Positions 27,712-37,296 of a stretch of DNA of 64,000 bases are shown piece by piece (the first letter of the stretch is position 1; every line of letters starts with the position of its first letter). The position numbers and the translations under genes are program-made. The stretch is from assembly GCF_000767615.3 (NCBI RefSeq), contig NZ_CP009553.3, forward strand, positions 2,294,001 to 2,358,000, read 5' to 3'. The notes beneath the pieces are model-generated. The model was not told the DNA's origin. It worked only from the letters and a program-made list of their open reading frames with translations, and searched no databases. The stretch is from Pandoraea pnomenusa (lineage in GTDB: Bacteria; Pseudomonadota; Gammaproteobacteria; Burkholderiales; Burkholderiaceae).

Positions 27712-28998
27712 TCAGCGCATGCCGAGCGAGCGGCTGCGTAGCAACGCGGCAATGCTGATCACGGCCGCGAAAATCAGGTAGAAGCTGGGGGCGAGCTTGT
27801 TGCCCGTGGCACCGATCAACCACGTGATGATAAACGGTGCGAAGCCGCCGAACACGGTCGCGGCGATGTTGTACCCGAGCGAGAGACCGGTGGTGCGCAC
27901 CTGCACCGGGAACAGCTCGGTGAGCAAGGCGGGTAGGGCGCCGAAGTAGGTCGTCATGAGCAGGCCGAGCACGATCTGGAACACCATCAGCGAGCCGAAC
28001 GTCGGGTGCGCATCGAGATAGTGGAACATCGGGTAGACGAGGATGAGCAGCGCCACGGCGGCGCTGAGCATGGGCTTGATGCGCCCGTGCGTGTCCGACC
28101 AGTGGCCGACGATCGGGGCGACGATCAACTGCACCACCCCGGTGAGCAGCACCGCCGAGAACGCCGCCGACGACGGCAGGCCGAGTTGCTTGACGGCATA
28201 CGTCGGCATGTAAAGCACCAGATAGGTCGCCACCGTGGCCATCACGACCACGCCGATGGCGAGCATCAGGCGTTCCTTCTGGCTGGCGAAGGTGTCGCGC
28301 AGCGGGCTCTGCGTCGGCTCGATGTCGAGGAACTCGGGCGTCTCGTCCAGGCGGCGGCGAATGTAGTACGCGACCGGTCCGATCAGCAAACCGAAGAAGA
28401 ACGGCACGCGCCAGCCCCAGGAGGCCATCGCCTCGGCCGACAGATTGCCGGTCAGCAGCGCGCCGAAACCGGCGGCAAGCAGCGTGGTGAGGCCTTGCGA
28501 CGCCACCTGCCAGCTCGAGAAGAAGCCGCGGCGCTGCGGCGCGTGCTCGGCCAGGAACGCCGTCGCGCTGCCGAATTCGCCACCCGCCGAGAAGCCCTGC
28601 ACCATGCGCGCGATGACGATGCCCACCGGCGCGAGCACGCCGATCGACGCATACGTCGGCATGACCGCGATGAGCAGGGTGCCCACCATCATCAGCAGAA
28701 TCGAGAGTGTTAGGGCGGCCTTGCGTCCCGCCCGGTCGGCGTACGCGCCGATCACGATGGCGCCCAGCGGCCGCATGAAAAACGACACACCGAACGTGCC
28801 GAGGGTGAGCAGCAGCGAAATCGTATCGTTGCCGGTCGGGAAGAACAGCTTCGCGATGGTGACGGCAAAGAAGCCGTACACCACCAGGTCGAACCATTCG
28901 AGCGCGTTACCGATCGAGGCCGATACGATCACACGCCATGCGTGCGGGGAAGTGCGGGCGGACGAGGCCGTCGCGTTGGGGGCTGCGCTTGCGCTCAT
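27712..28998 (-). CDS. MFS transporter, metabolite:H+ symporter (MHS) type
   Basis: A 428-residue 12-helix major facilitator. The N-terminal IGNALEWFDLVVYGFFA motif, RPLGAIVIGAYADRAGRKAAL between helices 2 and 3, and GGEFGSATAFLAEHAP are typical of the MHS subfamily (proline/betaine, citrate, dicarboxylate symporters). The ATG at 28998 has GGAGA upstream. It heads the ammonia-lyase/cyclodeaminase group, so uptake of an amino or hydroxy acid is likely; the exact substrate is unknown. Confidence 0.9.
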   Translation of the reverse strand: MSASAAPNATASSARTSPHAWRVIVSASIGNALEWFDLVVYGFFAVTIAKLFFPTGNDTISLLLTLGTFGVSFFMRPLGAIVIGAYADRAGRKAALTLSILLMMVGTLLIAVMPTYASIGVLAPVGIVIARMVQGFSAGGEFGSATAFLAEHAPQRRGFFSSWQVASQGLTTLLAAGFGALLTGNLSAEAMASWGWRVPFFFGLLIGPVAYYIRRRLDETPEFLDIEPTQSPLRDTFASQKERLMLAIGVVVMATVATYLVLYMPTYAVKQLGLPSSAAFSAVLLTGVVQLIVAPIVGHWSDTHGRIKPMLSAAVALLILVYPMFHYLDAHPTFGSLMVFQIVLGLLMTTYFGALPALLTELFPVQVRTTGLSLGYNIAATVFGGFAPFIITWLIGATGNKLAPSFYLIFAAVISIAALLRSRSLGMR

Positions 28999-29120
28999 GG
29001 GCGAGATCTCCAATACCTGTGTGGCGTAGGTGCTTGTTATGTGATTGTTCTGCTGCGACGGGATGTCCTGTGCGCCTTTGCGTGAGGCGTCTTGTACTGT
29101 CTGGTGCCTGATACGAGCTG

Positions 29121-29148
29121 CGTGATACGTAATACGTGATGCGTGATG
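29121..29148. repeat. 7-bp tandem repeat, four copies, upstream of the MFS gene
   Basis: Four successive copies of CGTRATR (CGTGATA, CGTAATA, CGTGATG, CGTGATG) lie about 120 bases before the MFS start, in the gap between it and argE. No coding frame uses them. They may be a regulator array or a slippage tract. Confidence 0.5.
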
Positions 29149-29284
29149 CCTGTCTCGTGAAGCGGTGCCGCCATGGGAACGGGCCGCATCCCGCAAGCGG
29201 AATACGGCCCGGCTGGACGTACGCGACGTCGGGCCTGCGGGTGCTGCCGGTCGGTGCATTGCACACGCTCGGCCGCACGTGGTG

Positions 29285-30502
29285 TCAGGCGCCGACGGTA
29301 TTGCTGCGAATCAGCTTATGCAGGAACGATTCGCACTGGGCGATCTGTTCAAGCGAGACGAATTCGTTGGGTTTGTGCGCCTGTTCGATGTTGCCGGGGC
29401 CGCACACGATCGACGGCACGCCCGCCCGTTGGAACTGACCGGCTTCAGTGCCGTAGGCGACCTTGCGCTTGTCGGCGTCCTTGGTGAGTGCGCGCACGAG
29501 TTGCGTGATGGCGTCCTGCTCGGACGCATCGAGCGCGGGCGCGGCGGCGATCTTCTTGAACTCGATGCCCGCGTTCGGGTGCTCCTTCTGCATCTTCGGC
29601 ACGAGTTCGTCCATCGCGTATTGCTGGATGCGCTGGAAAATGCCTTCCGCGTCGACACCCGGCAGGTTGCGGTACTCGAAGACGAATTCGCACAGCGCCG
29701 GGATCGTGTTCAGGGCGATGCCGCCCGAGATCGTGCCCGTCTGTGCCGTGGTGAACGGCACGTCGAACAGTTCGTCGAACGGACCGTTCTGCTTGAAGTG
29801 GTCGGCCAGATCACGGATGTAGCAGATCAGACGCGCGGCGTACTCGATGGCGTTCGAACCCTTCGGAGTGAGCGACGAGTGGGCAGCGTGGCCCCGCACG
29901 CAGCACTGATAGGCATTGATGCCCTTGTGCGCGACGATCACGCGCATGCTCGTCGGCTCGCCGACGATGCAGCCGTCCGGACGAATGCCGCGCTCACGCA
30001 ATTCGGCGAGCATGACCGGTGCGCCCACGCAGCCGATTTCCTCGTCGTACGAAAACGCGAAGTGGAACGGTGTCTTGAGCTTGGCATCGCGCATTTCGGG
30101 CAGCAGCGTCATGACCGAGCCGATGAAGCCCTTCATGTCGCAGGTGCCGCGGCCATACAGGTTACCGTCGCGCACGACCGGCTTGAACGGATCGGTGTCC
30201 CACGGCTGGCCGTCGACGGGCACCACGTCGGTGTGGCCCGAGAGCACAATGCCGCCCTGGGTATTGCCATCGGCCGCAGGCAGCGTGACGAACAGATTGG
30301 CCTTGCGCTGGGTGGCGTCGTACGACAGCCACGGCTCGACGCCTGCCTGCTGGAGGCTGTCGCGTACCGTCTCGATCAGGCCGAGGTTCGATTCGCGGCT
30401 GGTGGTGTCGATACTGACCAGCTTCTTGATCCAGTCGAGCGATGCCGGTTCGGTCTCGGGGGTAGCCTGAGCCGCAACGGCTTGGGGGGAAGCGCTTGTC
30501 AT
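29285..30502 (-). CDS. argE: Acetylornithine deacetylase ArgE
   Basis: ArgE removes the acetyl group from N2-acetylornithine in arginine synthesis. The 405-residue M20-family dizinc enzyme shows the metal ligands in LSGHTDVVP, GRGTCDMKGF, SYDEEIGCVG and VGEPTSM, with the last His in EQAHKPNEF. GGAG precedes the ATG at 30502. The intergenic space upstream has an AT-rich patch (about 30570-30598) that may hold its promoter. Confidence 0.92.
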   Translation of the reverse strand: MTSASPQAVAAQATPETEPASLDWIKKLVSIDTTSRESNLGLIETVRDSLQQAGVEPWLSYDATQRKANLFVTLPAADGNTQGGIVLSGHTDVVPVDGQPWDTDPFKPVVRDGNLYGRGTCDMKGFIGSVMTLLPEMRDAKLKTPFHFAFSYDEEIGCVGAPVMLAELRERGIRPDGCIVGEPTSMRVIVAHKGINAYQCCVRGHAAHSSLTPKGSNAIEYAARLICYIRDLADHFKQNGPFDELFDVPFTTAQTGTISGGIALNTIPALCEFVFEYRNLPGVDAEGIFQRIQQYAMDELVPKMQKEHPNAGIEFKKIAAAPALDASEQDAITQLVRALTKDADKRKVAYGTEAGQFQRAGVPSIVCGPGNIEQAHKPNEFVSLEQIAQCESFLHKLIRSNTVGA

Positions 30503-30812
30503 TCGAATCTCCGTGAATCTTCCAGTCCTTCGTGCAACACGCGTAATGCGTATCGATACTGGGAAATCTTACTCAAAAATAATTTAGAGGTAAAAGGTTG
30601 TGCGAACAACCATTCTTGCCTCGCGGGAATTGGCGCGTCCGCACGGACGTCGTGCGGGCGCGCCTGAAAGGAAAGACGATGAAATTGCTGCAATGCACAC
30701 CATTTTGCGGCGTGAAGCGACACGGCGGTGCGCACGCGGCGTGTTGACGCCGTGGCGTTGGTGCGTCGGCGATTTTCCTCGTCGGCGCGCCTGGCCGGAG
30801 GCGTCGCGCGGA
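30503..30812. other. Intergenic space between mfd and argE
   Basis: 310 bases without a supported gene. It holds an AT-rich stretch at about 30570-30598 and a small hairpin GTTGTGCGAACAAC near 30597. A short open frame of 78 codons (30600-30836, plus strand) has no ribosome-binding site and overlaps the end of mfd, so I do not call it. Confidence 0.6.
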
Positions 30813-33800
30813 TCAGGCCGCTCTCGCGCTGGGTGATCCGAGCGCACGCAACGTCTCCTTGATGGCACGCACGCGATCGGTCAGTTGCGCGTGCTTGACC
30901 TCGATGCGCAGCTTGTCCTGGCCAGCGAGCTTGATGTGGCGATGCTTCTGCACCAGCTCGATGATGCGCATCGGATCGACGGCGGGCGTGGGCTCGAATT
31001 GCAGCGCGATGGCTTCCTCGCTCGCATCGATCTTGAGGATGCCGAGCGGTTTGGCCAGCAGCCGAAGGCGGTGCGTCTCGATGAGCGCCTGGGCCTGCTG
31101 CGGCAGCTTGCCGAAGCGGTCGACGAGCTCTTCCTGGATGGTGTCGATGGCGTCGGGCTGCGTACCGTTGGCCAGCCGCTTGTAGAGCGAAAGGCGCTCC
31201 TGCACGTCGCCGCAGAAGTCGCTCGGTAGAATGGCCGGCACGTGCAGGTTGATCTCGGTGGTGGCGGCCAGCGGCGCGGTGAGGTCGGGTTCGCGTCCTG
31301 CCTTCAACGCGCTCACGGCGTCGGCCAGCATGTCCGTGTAGAGTTGGAAGCCGATCTCGTGAATCTCGCCGGACTGCTTGTCGCCGAGCACTTCGCCCGC
31401 GCCGCGAATTTCCAGGTCGTGCATGGCGAGGTAGAAGCCCGCACCCAGCTCTTCCATTTGCTGAATCGCTTCGAGACGTCGCTGGGCCTGCTTCGTGAGC
31501 GACTTCGGATCGTGCACGAGCAGATAGGCGTAGGCCTGGTGATGCGAGCGTCCGACACGTCCGCGAAGCTGGTGCAGCTGCGCGAGGCCGAATTTGTCGG
31601 CGCGATGCATCAGGATCGTGTTGGCGGTCGGCACGTCGATGCCGGTCTCGATGATGGTCGTGCACAGCAGCACGTTGGCGCGTTGCGTCACGAAGTCGCG
31701 CATGACGCGCTCGAGATCGCGCTCGTGCATCTGGCCATGCGCGACGACGATGCGCGCTTCCGGCACGAGGGCTTCGAGCTGCGCCTTGCGATTTTCGATC
31801 GTCTCCACCTCGTTGTGCAGGAAGTACACCTGCCCGCCGCGTTTGAGCTCGCGCAGCATGGCTTCGCGAATGACGCCATCTTCCTCTCGTCGGACGAACG
31901 TCTTGATCGCGAGCCGCTTCTGCGGCGCCGTGGCGATGACGGAGAAGTCGCGCAGTCCCTCGAGCGCCATGCCCAGCGTGCGCGGGATCGGCGTGGCGGT
32001 GAGGGTGAGCATGTCGACCTCGGCGCGCAGCGCCTTGAGCGCTTCCTTCTGGCGCACGCCGAACCGGTGTTCCTCATCGATGATGACCAGCCCCAGTCGC
32101 TGGAACTGAATGTCGTTCGAGAGCAGCTTGTGCGTGCCGATCACGATATCGACCTGGCCTTCGTTGATCGCCTTTACGCTGGCGTTGACTTCCTTTGTCG
32201 TCTTGAAGCGCGAGAGTTCCGCGATGCGCACGGGCCAGTCGGCAAAGCGGTCGGAGAACGTCTGCGCATGCTGCTCGGCAAGCAGCGTGGTCGGCGCGAG
32301 CAGGGCGACCTGCTTGCCGTCGAGCACGGCGATGAATGCCGCGCGCAAGGCCACCTCGGTCTTGCCGAAGCCCACGTCGCCGCACACCAGGCGATCCATT
32401 GGGCGGCCGCTCGTCATGTCGCTCATCACGGCAGCGATGGCCGCGGCCTGGTCCGGCGTTTCCTCGAAGCCGAAACTGTCGGCGAATTTCTCGTAGTCGC
32501 GCGGCGAGAGCTGGAAGGCGTAGCCCGAGCGCGCCGCGCGACGGGCATACAGGTTGAGCAGTTCTGCCGCGGTGTCGCGAATCTGCTGTGCCGCCTTGCG
32601 CTTTGCCTTTTCCCACTGCCCCGAGCCGAGCGAGTGCAACGGTGCCGTGTCCGGATCGGCGCCGCTGTAGCGCGATATCAGATGCAGCTGCGAGACGGGC
32701 ACGTACAGCTTGCTGTCGCCCGAATACTCGAGATGCAGGAACTCGGTCTCTCCTTCGCCGAGGTCCATGCTCACGAGGCCCTGGTAGCGCCCGATGCCAT
32801 GCTGGCTATGCACCACCGGGTCGCCGACCTTGAGTTCGGCCAGATCGCGCACCATGGAGTCGACGGACGTCGCCTGTTCCTGACGGCGCTTGCCGGCGCG
32901 GCGCGCGAGACCTTCGTAAAGCTCGTTCTCGGTGATGAACGCGAGGTCCTCGGTCGGCAACAGGAAGCCGGCGGCGAGCGGGGCGACGCCGATGGCGAAG
33001 CGGGCGTCCGACGTCAGGAAATCTTCGAGCGATTCGACCGAAACGGGACGCAGATCGTGGTCGTGCAGCAGTTGCAGCAGCGTCTCCCGGCGTCCGGCCG
33101 AGTCGGCGCACAGCAGCACGCGCGCAGGCGTGCGAGCGAGGTAGGCGCGCAGCGCGGCGAGCGGGTCGTCGGCGCGCCGGTTGATCGCCAGCGGCGGCAG
33201 CGCCGTGGCCCAGGTGCCGTCGCCCGGTGTGGGCAGGGTCAGGCGTGCGAAGGGCTTGGCGAGCGTGAAGAAGTCCTGATCGAGCAGGAACAGTTGCTCG
33301 GGCGGCAGTACCGGCCGCTCGCGATCGTGCGACAGGAAGTTGTAGCGCTGGCGCGTGTCGTTCCAGAAGCGGGTAATCGCCGCGTCGAGGTCGCCCACGA
33401 ACACGAGCTGCGCGTCGGCCGGCAGATAGTGAAAGAGGGTGGCCGTTTCTTCGAAGAACAGCGGCAGGTAGTACTCGATGCCCGCGGAAGGCACGCCGCT
33501 GCCGATGTCCTTGTAGATCGGACTGCGGCTCGGATCGCCCTCGAACACCTCGCGCCAGCGACCCCGAAACGCGGTGCGCGTCGGCTCGTCGAACGGAAAC
33601 TCGCGCCCGGGAAGCAAGCGGACTTCCTTGACGGGATACAGGCTGCGCTGCGTGTCGGGATCGAAGGCGCGAATGCTGTCGACGGTGTCGTCGAACAGGT
33701 CGAGACGGTAGGGGAGTGCGGAGCCCATCGGGAAGAGGTCGATCAGGCCACCGCGCACGCAGTATTCGCCCGGGCGCATCACCTGACTCACGTGCTCGTA

Positions 33801-34277
33801 TCCCGCGAGCGTGAGTTGCGACTTCAGCCGCGCTTCGTCGAGTCGCTCGCCCTGCATGAAGAAGAACGTATAGGCCGCCATGAAGCTCGCCGGGGCCATG
33901 CGATAGAGCGCCGTAGTCGCCGGCACGAGCACGATGTCGCAACGCTTTTCCCCGAGATCGTGCAGCGTGGCGAGGCGCTCGGAAACCAGATCCTGGTGCG
34001 GCGAGAACGTGTCGTACGGCAGCGTCTCCCAATCGGGCAGCAGACGTACGCGCAGTTCGGGCGCGCACCATTTGAGTTCCTGCTGCAGACGCAGGGCGTC
34101 GGTGGCCTGAGCGCAGACCACCGCCAGCAGCGGCAGGCGTTCGCGGTTGTCCTCGAAATAGCGGGCGATGAGCAGGGCATCGCTCGAGGCGTGCGATCCG
34201 GCGAAGGCGTAACGCTGTCCCGCTTTCACGAGCGGCACGGGCGCGGTAGTACGGGCTGGGGCGTTGGCGGATGACAT
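30813..34277 (-). CDS. mfd: Transcription-repair coupling factor Mfd
   Basis: Mfd removes RNA polymerase stalled at lesions and recruits UvrA. The 1154-residue product has the UvrB-like N-terminal module, the RNA-polymerase-interacting domain (VGDPVVHSQHGIGRYQGL) and SF2 motor motifs: Walker A CGDVGFGKTE, IIDEEHRFGV and QLRGRVGRS, then the C-terminal TRCF domain. Length is normal. The ATG at 34277 gives the family N-terminus; an in-frame ATG at 34322 is possible. It is divergent from ispD; TATAAT on the minus strand at 34347-34352 is a candidate -10. Confidence 0.96.
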   Translation of the reverse strand: MSSANAPARTTAPVPLVKAGQRYAFAGSHASSDALLIARYFEDNRERLPLLAVVCAQATDALRLQQELKWCAPELRVRLLPDWETLPYDTFSPHQDLVSERLATLHDLGEKRCDIVLVPATTALYRMAPASFMAAYTFFFMQGERLDEARLKSQLTLAGYEHVSQVMRPGEYCVRGGLIDLFPMGSALPYRLDLFDDTVDSIRAFDPDTQRSLYPVKEVRLLPGREFPFDEPTRTAFRGRWREVFEGDPSRSPIYKDIGSGVPSAGIEYYLPLFFEETATLFHYLPADAQLVFVGDLDAAITRFWNDTRQRYNFLSHDRERPVLPPEQLFLLDQDFFTLAKPFARLTLPTPGDGTWATALPPLAINRRADDPLAALRAYLARTPARVLLCADSAGRRETLLQLLHDHDLRPVSVESLEDFLTSDARFAIGVAPLAAGFLLPTEDLAFITENELYEGLARRAGKRRQEQATSVDSMVRDLAELKVGDPVVHSQHGIGRYQGLVSMDLGEGETEFLHLEYSGDSKLYVPVSQLHLISRYSGADPDTAPLHSLGSGQWEKAKRKAAQQIRDTAAELLNLYARRAARSGYAFQLSPRDYEKFADSFGFEETPDQAAAIAAVMSDMTSGRPMDRLVCGDVGFGKTEVALRAAFIAVLDGKQVALLAPTTLLAEQHAQTFSDRFADWPVRIAELSRFKTTKEVNASVKAINEGQVDIVIGTHKLLSNDIQFQRLGLVIIDEEHRFGVRQKEALKALRAEVDMLTLTATPIPRTLGMALEGLRDFSVIATAPQKRLAIKTFVRREEDGVIREAMLRELKRGGQVYFLHNEVETIENRKAQLEALVPEARIVVAHGQMHERDLERVMRDFVTQRANVLLCTTIIETGIDVPTANTILMHRADKFGLAQLHQLRGRVGRSHHQAYAYLLVHDPKSLTKQAQRRLEAIQQMEELGAGFYLAMHDLEIRGAGEVLGDKQSGEIHEIGFQLYTDMLADAVSALKAGREPDLTAPLAATTEINLHVPAILPSDFCGDVQERLSLYKRLANGTQPDAIDTIQEELVDRFGKLPQQAQALIETHRLRLLAKPLGILKIDASEEAIALQFEPTPAVDPMRIIELVQKHRHIKLAGQDKLRIEVKHAQLTDRVRAIKETLRALGSPSARAA

Positions 34278-34385
34278 AGGAAAACGTTGCAGAAATGGCA
34301 AAGCACGGGGCTCCATTCGCATGGGGCCCCGTGACAGTCAGCGACTATTATAAAATCCCTGCTTTACCCTTACCTGCGTTTTATC

Positions 34386-35108
34386 GTGAGCGACCGACTT
34401 TTTGCCGTCATCCCGTGCGCCGGGGCCGGCGTGCGCGCCGGGGCCGACGTGCCCAAGCAATACCGAAGCGTTGGCGGACGGGCGATGCTTCACTATGCGC
34501 TCGCTGCGTTCGACGCCTGTTCCGAGTTCGCTCAGACGGTGCTGGTGCTCGCGCCTGACGACAATCACTTCGACGGGCGGCGCTTCGGTCCGCTGCGTTT
34601 CGCCGTGCGTCGCTGCGGAGGGCCGTCGCGGCACGCGTCGGTGCTCGGCGGTCTGCAGGCGCTCACCGAGTTCGGGGCGCAGGACAGCGACTGGGTGCTC
34701 GTGCACGATGCCGCGCGCCCGGGCATCACGCCCGCACTGATCCGCGCGCTGGTCGAGGCGCTTCGCGACGATCCCGTCGGTGGCATTCTCGCGCTGCCGG
34801 TCGCCGATACGCTCAAGCGCGAAGCGGCGTCGGGAGCGAAGGGCGAGCTGGCGGCCGTGGGGGCGACCGAGTCGCGCGATGGCCTCTGGCAGGCGCAAAC
34901 GCCGCAAATGTTCCGTTTGGGCATGCTGCGCCACGCTCTCGAAGACGCGCTCGCCGCCGGCGCGGAAGTGACCGACGAAGCCAGCGCCATCGAGCGCATG
35001 GGCCACGCACCGAAGCTGGTTCGCGGCAGCCTGCGCAACTTCAAGGTGACGTACCCCGAGGATTTTGCATTGGCCGAGGCGTTTCTCGGCGCGGTCCGGT
35101 CGGCCTGA
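34386..35108 (+). CDS. ispD: 2-C-methyl-D-erythritol 4-phosphate cytidylyltransferase IspD
   Basis: IspD attaches CMP to methylerythritol phosphate in the non-mevalonate isoprenoid pathway. The 240-residue product has the nucleotide-binding loop [17 protein letters not shown], the HDAARP motif and the terminal YPEDFALAE. The start is GTG at 34386, with no clear ribosome-binding site. ispF follows 46 bases later, the usual order. Confidence 0.95.
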   Translation: MSDRLFAVIPCAGAGVRAGADVPKQYRSVGGRAMLHYALAAFDACSEFAQTVLVLAPDDNHFDGRRFGPLRFAVRRCGGPSRHASVLGGLQALTEFGAQDSDWVLVHDAARPGITPALIRALVEALRDDPVGGILALPVADTLKREAASGAKGELAAVGATESRDGLWQAQTPQMFRLGMLRHALEDALAAGAEVTDEASAIERMGHAPKLVRGSLRNFKVTYPEDFALAEAFLGAVRSA

Positions 35109-35154
35109 GCGCCTCCGATTCGACGCATCGATTTTTCGCATTTGGCGACTCTCC

Positions 35155-35688
35155 ATGACTGAACAAGCCGGTTCCTCCTCCTCCTCGCTCGCCGTGCTCG
35201 GCGCGCTTTCCAAACTCCGCATCGGTCAGGGCTACGACGTTCATGCGCTCGTGCCGGGCCGCCCGCTCGTGATGGGCGGCGTCACGATTCCGTTCGATCG
35301 CGGACTGCTTGGCCACTCGGACGCCGACGTGTTGCTGCACGCCATCACCGACGCGGTGCTGGGCGCCGCCGCGCTCGGCGATATCGGCCGCCATTTCCCC
35401 GACACCGATCCGACATTCAAGGGCGCGAACAGCGTGGTGCTGCTCAAGGAAGCCATGCGGCGCGTACGCGAGCACGGTTACGAACTGGTCAACGTCGATT
35501 GCACGGTCATTGCGCAGGCGCCGAAACTGGCGCCGCACATCGCTGCGATGACGCAGTCGATTGCCGACGCGCTCGGCATTGCCGTCGGTCAGGTCAACGT
35601 GAAGGCCAAGACAAACGAGAAGCTCGGGTATCTGGGGCGTCAGGAGGGGATCGAGGCACAGGCGGCCGCATTGCTCATCGCACCCTGA
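35155..35688 (+). CDS. ispF: 2-C-methyl-D-erythritol 2,4-cyclodiphosphate synthase IspF
   Basis: IspF closes the cyclodiphosphate ring after IspD and IspE. The 177-residue protein has the zinc ligands in GYDVHAL and the [11 protein letters not shown] motif, and [11 protein letters not shown] and [15 protein letters not shown] blocks. It has about 15 extra Ser/Ala-rich N-terminal residues compared with the usual 160; a later start is possible but no internal ATG lies before the conserved core. A strong terminator follows. Confidence 0.95.
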   Translation: MTEQAGSSSSSLAVLGALSKLRIGQGYDVHALVPGRPLVMGGVTIPFDRGLLGHSDADVLLHAITDAVLGAAALGDIGRHFPDTDPTFKGANSVVLLKEAMRRVREHGYELVNVDCTVIAQAPKLAPHIAAMTQSIADALGIAVGQVNVKAKTNEKLGYLGRQEGIEAQAAALLIAP

Positions 35689-35794
35689 GCATTGAGCGCA
35701 CCAGAAGGTGATGATCGCGCAACGCGCAGGCCTCGTGCCGAGGCTCGCGGTCCCGTGGTTGGCAACGGCGGGATGTGACAATCCGCAAGATGTG

Positions 35795-35836
35795 AAAACG
35801 GCGCTACCGGGATGCACCCGGTAGCGCCGTTTTTTT
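35795..35836 (+). terminator. Intrinsic terminator after ispF
   Basis: A 17-bp perfect stem (35795-35811 with 35817-35833), loop ATGCA, continuing into a run of seven T (35830-35836). It is 106 bases after the ispF stop. The four A on the left side allow some action on the minus strand as well, where ahpD ends. Confidence 0.92.
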
Positions 35837-35926
35837 GCGCCGCGTCTGACGGCCCGGGCCGTCAGACGATCAGACCGTCAACGCGTCCTCGAGACGACGC
35901 GGCACGACCTTGGCATTGCCCGGACA

Positions 35927-36454
35927 TCAGGCTGCCTCGGCGCTGAGCACCTGAGCCGCAGCGTTGATGACGGCGGCGATACGACCGACGTCGCGCAACT
36001 GGGCGGTGCTCATCTTGTGCTCGTTGACGAGCAACGCCGCGTGCGACTGCACGCAGAAGTGGCACTTGCCGACGATGGACGCGGCCAGCGCGTACATTTC
36101 GAAACGGCGCTGGTCGACGCCACCGCGCGTGGCATAGCCGTTCATGCGCAGTTGGGCCTTCTCGTTCTTGAGCTCGGCGTTGTCGGCCATCTCGAGATAC
36201 GGATACCAGGTGTTGTTCATGCCCATGAGCGCGGCTGCGGTCAACGCGCCTTCGAGCTCTTCCGGGGCCAGCACGCCGGCTTCGCGAATCGCCTTGACGA
36301 TCGGCTGGCTCTTGGCGGCGAAAGCGGCGGCGAGCGCCACCCCCACGGCGTCGTTGCCTTCCAGCGAGGAGCGGACGATGGTGCCGTCGAGGTTCAGGCG
36401 GATGTCCTTGGCGTAGTCAGGGATCTGGGCCTTAATCGCGGTGATGAATTCCAT
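35927..36454 (-). CDS. ahpD: Alkyl hydroperoxide reductase AhpD
   Basis: AhpD is a thiol-disulfide protein that re-reduces AhpC. The 175-residue protein has the carboxymuconolactone-decarboxylase-like fold with the redox motif GKCHFC (Cys131, Cys134) and His138, matching the mycobacterial AhpD positions within one residue. It follows ahpC with a 59-base gap that contains a terminator hairpin, so it is probably made at a lower level than AhpC. Confidence 0.94.
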   Translation of the reverse strand: MEFITAIKAQIPDYAKDIRLNLDGTIVRSSLEGNDAVGVALAAAFAAKSQPIVKAIREAGVLAPEELEGALTAAALMGMNNTWYPYLEMADNAELKNEKAQLRMNGYATRGGVDQRRFEMYALAASIVGKCHFCVQSHAALLVNEHKMSTAQLRDVGRIAAVINAAAQVLSAEAA

Positions 36455-36479
36455 AAATTTCTCCTATTGCGTGGGGCTG

Positions 36480-36502
36480 AAAAAGCCCGCTCGCGCGGGC
36501 TT
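36480..36502 (-). terminator. Terminator/attenuator hairpin between ahpC and ahpD
   Basis: On the minus strand AAGCCCGC, loop GCGA, GCGGGCTT are followed by a T-rich tail (36480-36484). It lies 12 bases after the ahpC stop and 26 bases before the ahpD start, so partial read-through would set the AhpC:AhpD ratio. Confidence 0.75.
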
Positions 36503-36513
36503 CGAGACGACGC

Positions 36514-37062
36514 TTACAGCGTTGCACCGCCAACAGCGCGGTTGCACGGGCAGAGTTCGTCCGTTTGCAGACCGTCCAGAATGCGCAGCACTTCTTCCGG
36601 GTTGCGGCCGACGTTCAGGTTGTTCACCGAGACGTGCTGAATGACGTTGTCCGGGTCAACGATGAACGTTGCACGCAGGGCCACGCCGGCAGCCTTGTCG
36701 CGCACGCCGAGCTGGTCGATCAGCGAGCCGGTGGTGTCGCCGAACGAGTAGTGGTTCAGCTTGTTCAGGTCCTTGTGCTCACGGCGCCATGCGAGCTTCA
36801 CGAATTCGTTGTCGCCCGAGCCGCCCATCAGCACGGCGTCGCGGTCTGCGAAATCGTTCGCCAGCTTGCCGAATTCAACGATTTCGGTCGGGCACACGAA
36901 CGTGAAATCCTTCGGGTAGAAGTAAATGACTTTCCACTTGCCCGGGAACGAGGCTTCGGTGATCGTTTCGAAAGCCGACACGCCGTTTTCTTCGTGGTTG
37001 TTGAAACCAGGCTTGGCAGCTTCGACCGAGAACGCTTCGAGTTTGTCGCCGACAGTCTTCAT
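36514..37062 (-). CDS. ahpC: Peroxiredoxin AhpC
   Basis: AhpC reduces hydrogen peroxide, organic peroxides and peroxynitrite. The 182-residue 2-Cys peroxiredoxin has the peroxidatic Cys57 in DFTFVCPTE and resolving-type cysteines Cys171 and Cys173 in DELCPCNR. The LCPCNR end is that of the AhpD-dependent type rather than the AhpF-dependent enteric type. The upstream region carries a promoter and a candidate OxyR site. Confidence 0.95.
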   Translation of the reverse strand: MKTVGDKLEAFSVEAAKPGFNNHEENGVSAFETITEASFPGKWKVIYFYPKDFTFVCPTEIVEFGKLANDFADRDAVLMGGSGDNEFVKLAWRREHKDLNKLNHYSFGDTTGSLIDQLGVRDKAAGVALRATFIVDPDNVIQHVSVNNLNVGRNPEEVLRILDGLQTDELCPCNRAVGGATL

Positions 37063-37159
37063 CGATTACTCCTAAATTAGTGCGGTTTATGTCGAGATAT
37101 CGCAGGGGACATCGCAACTGGCAACTGACCGGAATCTCACGATCCCGGTCAACCAAAGT

Positions 37160-37188
37160 AGTGTACGCTATTGACGAATCGATCGCAA
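37160..37188 (-). promoter_or_regulatory. ahpC promoter
   Basis: On the minus strand TTGCGA (37188-37183), a 17-base spacer and TACACT (37165-37160), about 100 bases before ahpC. Each hexamer matches 4 of 6 with ideal spacing. Confidence 0.6.
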
Positions 37189-37224
37189 TAGTTTCTTTTT
37201 ATGCGGGGGATAGTTAAATCAAAT
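37188..37224. promoter_or_regulatory. Candidate OxyR site at the ahpC promoter
   Basis: ATAG occurs at 37188, 37210 and 37232, exactly 22 bases apart, with TTAT at 37199, one base short of CTAT. The OxyR consensus is ATAG-N7-CTAT-N7-ATAG-N7-CTAT, with elements 11 bases apart. The site abuts the -35 hexamer, where OxyR activates. The fourth element (AAAT at 37221) is poor. Confidence 0.5.
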
Positions 37225-37296
37225 CCCGTCGATAGGATTTTGCGCAGCGCATGCGGGGCAAGCCTTGAGCATAGCCAAATTTCGGCACGACATCAT

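Noticed and set aside
31242..34274. A 1010-codon plus-strand open frame opposite mfd
   Set aside because: It lies wholly inside mfd on the other strand, has no ribosome-binding site or domain, and its composition is that expected opposite a GC-rich gene.
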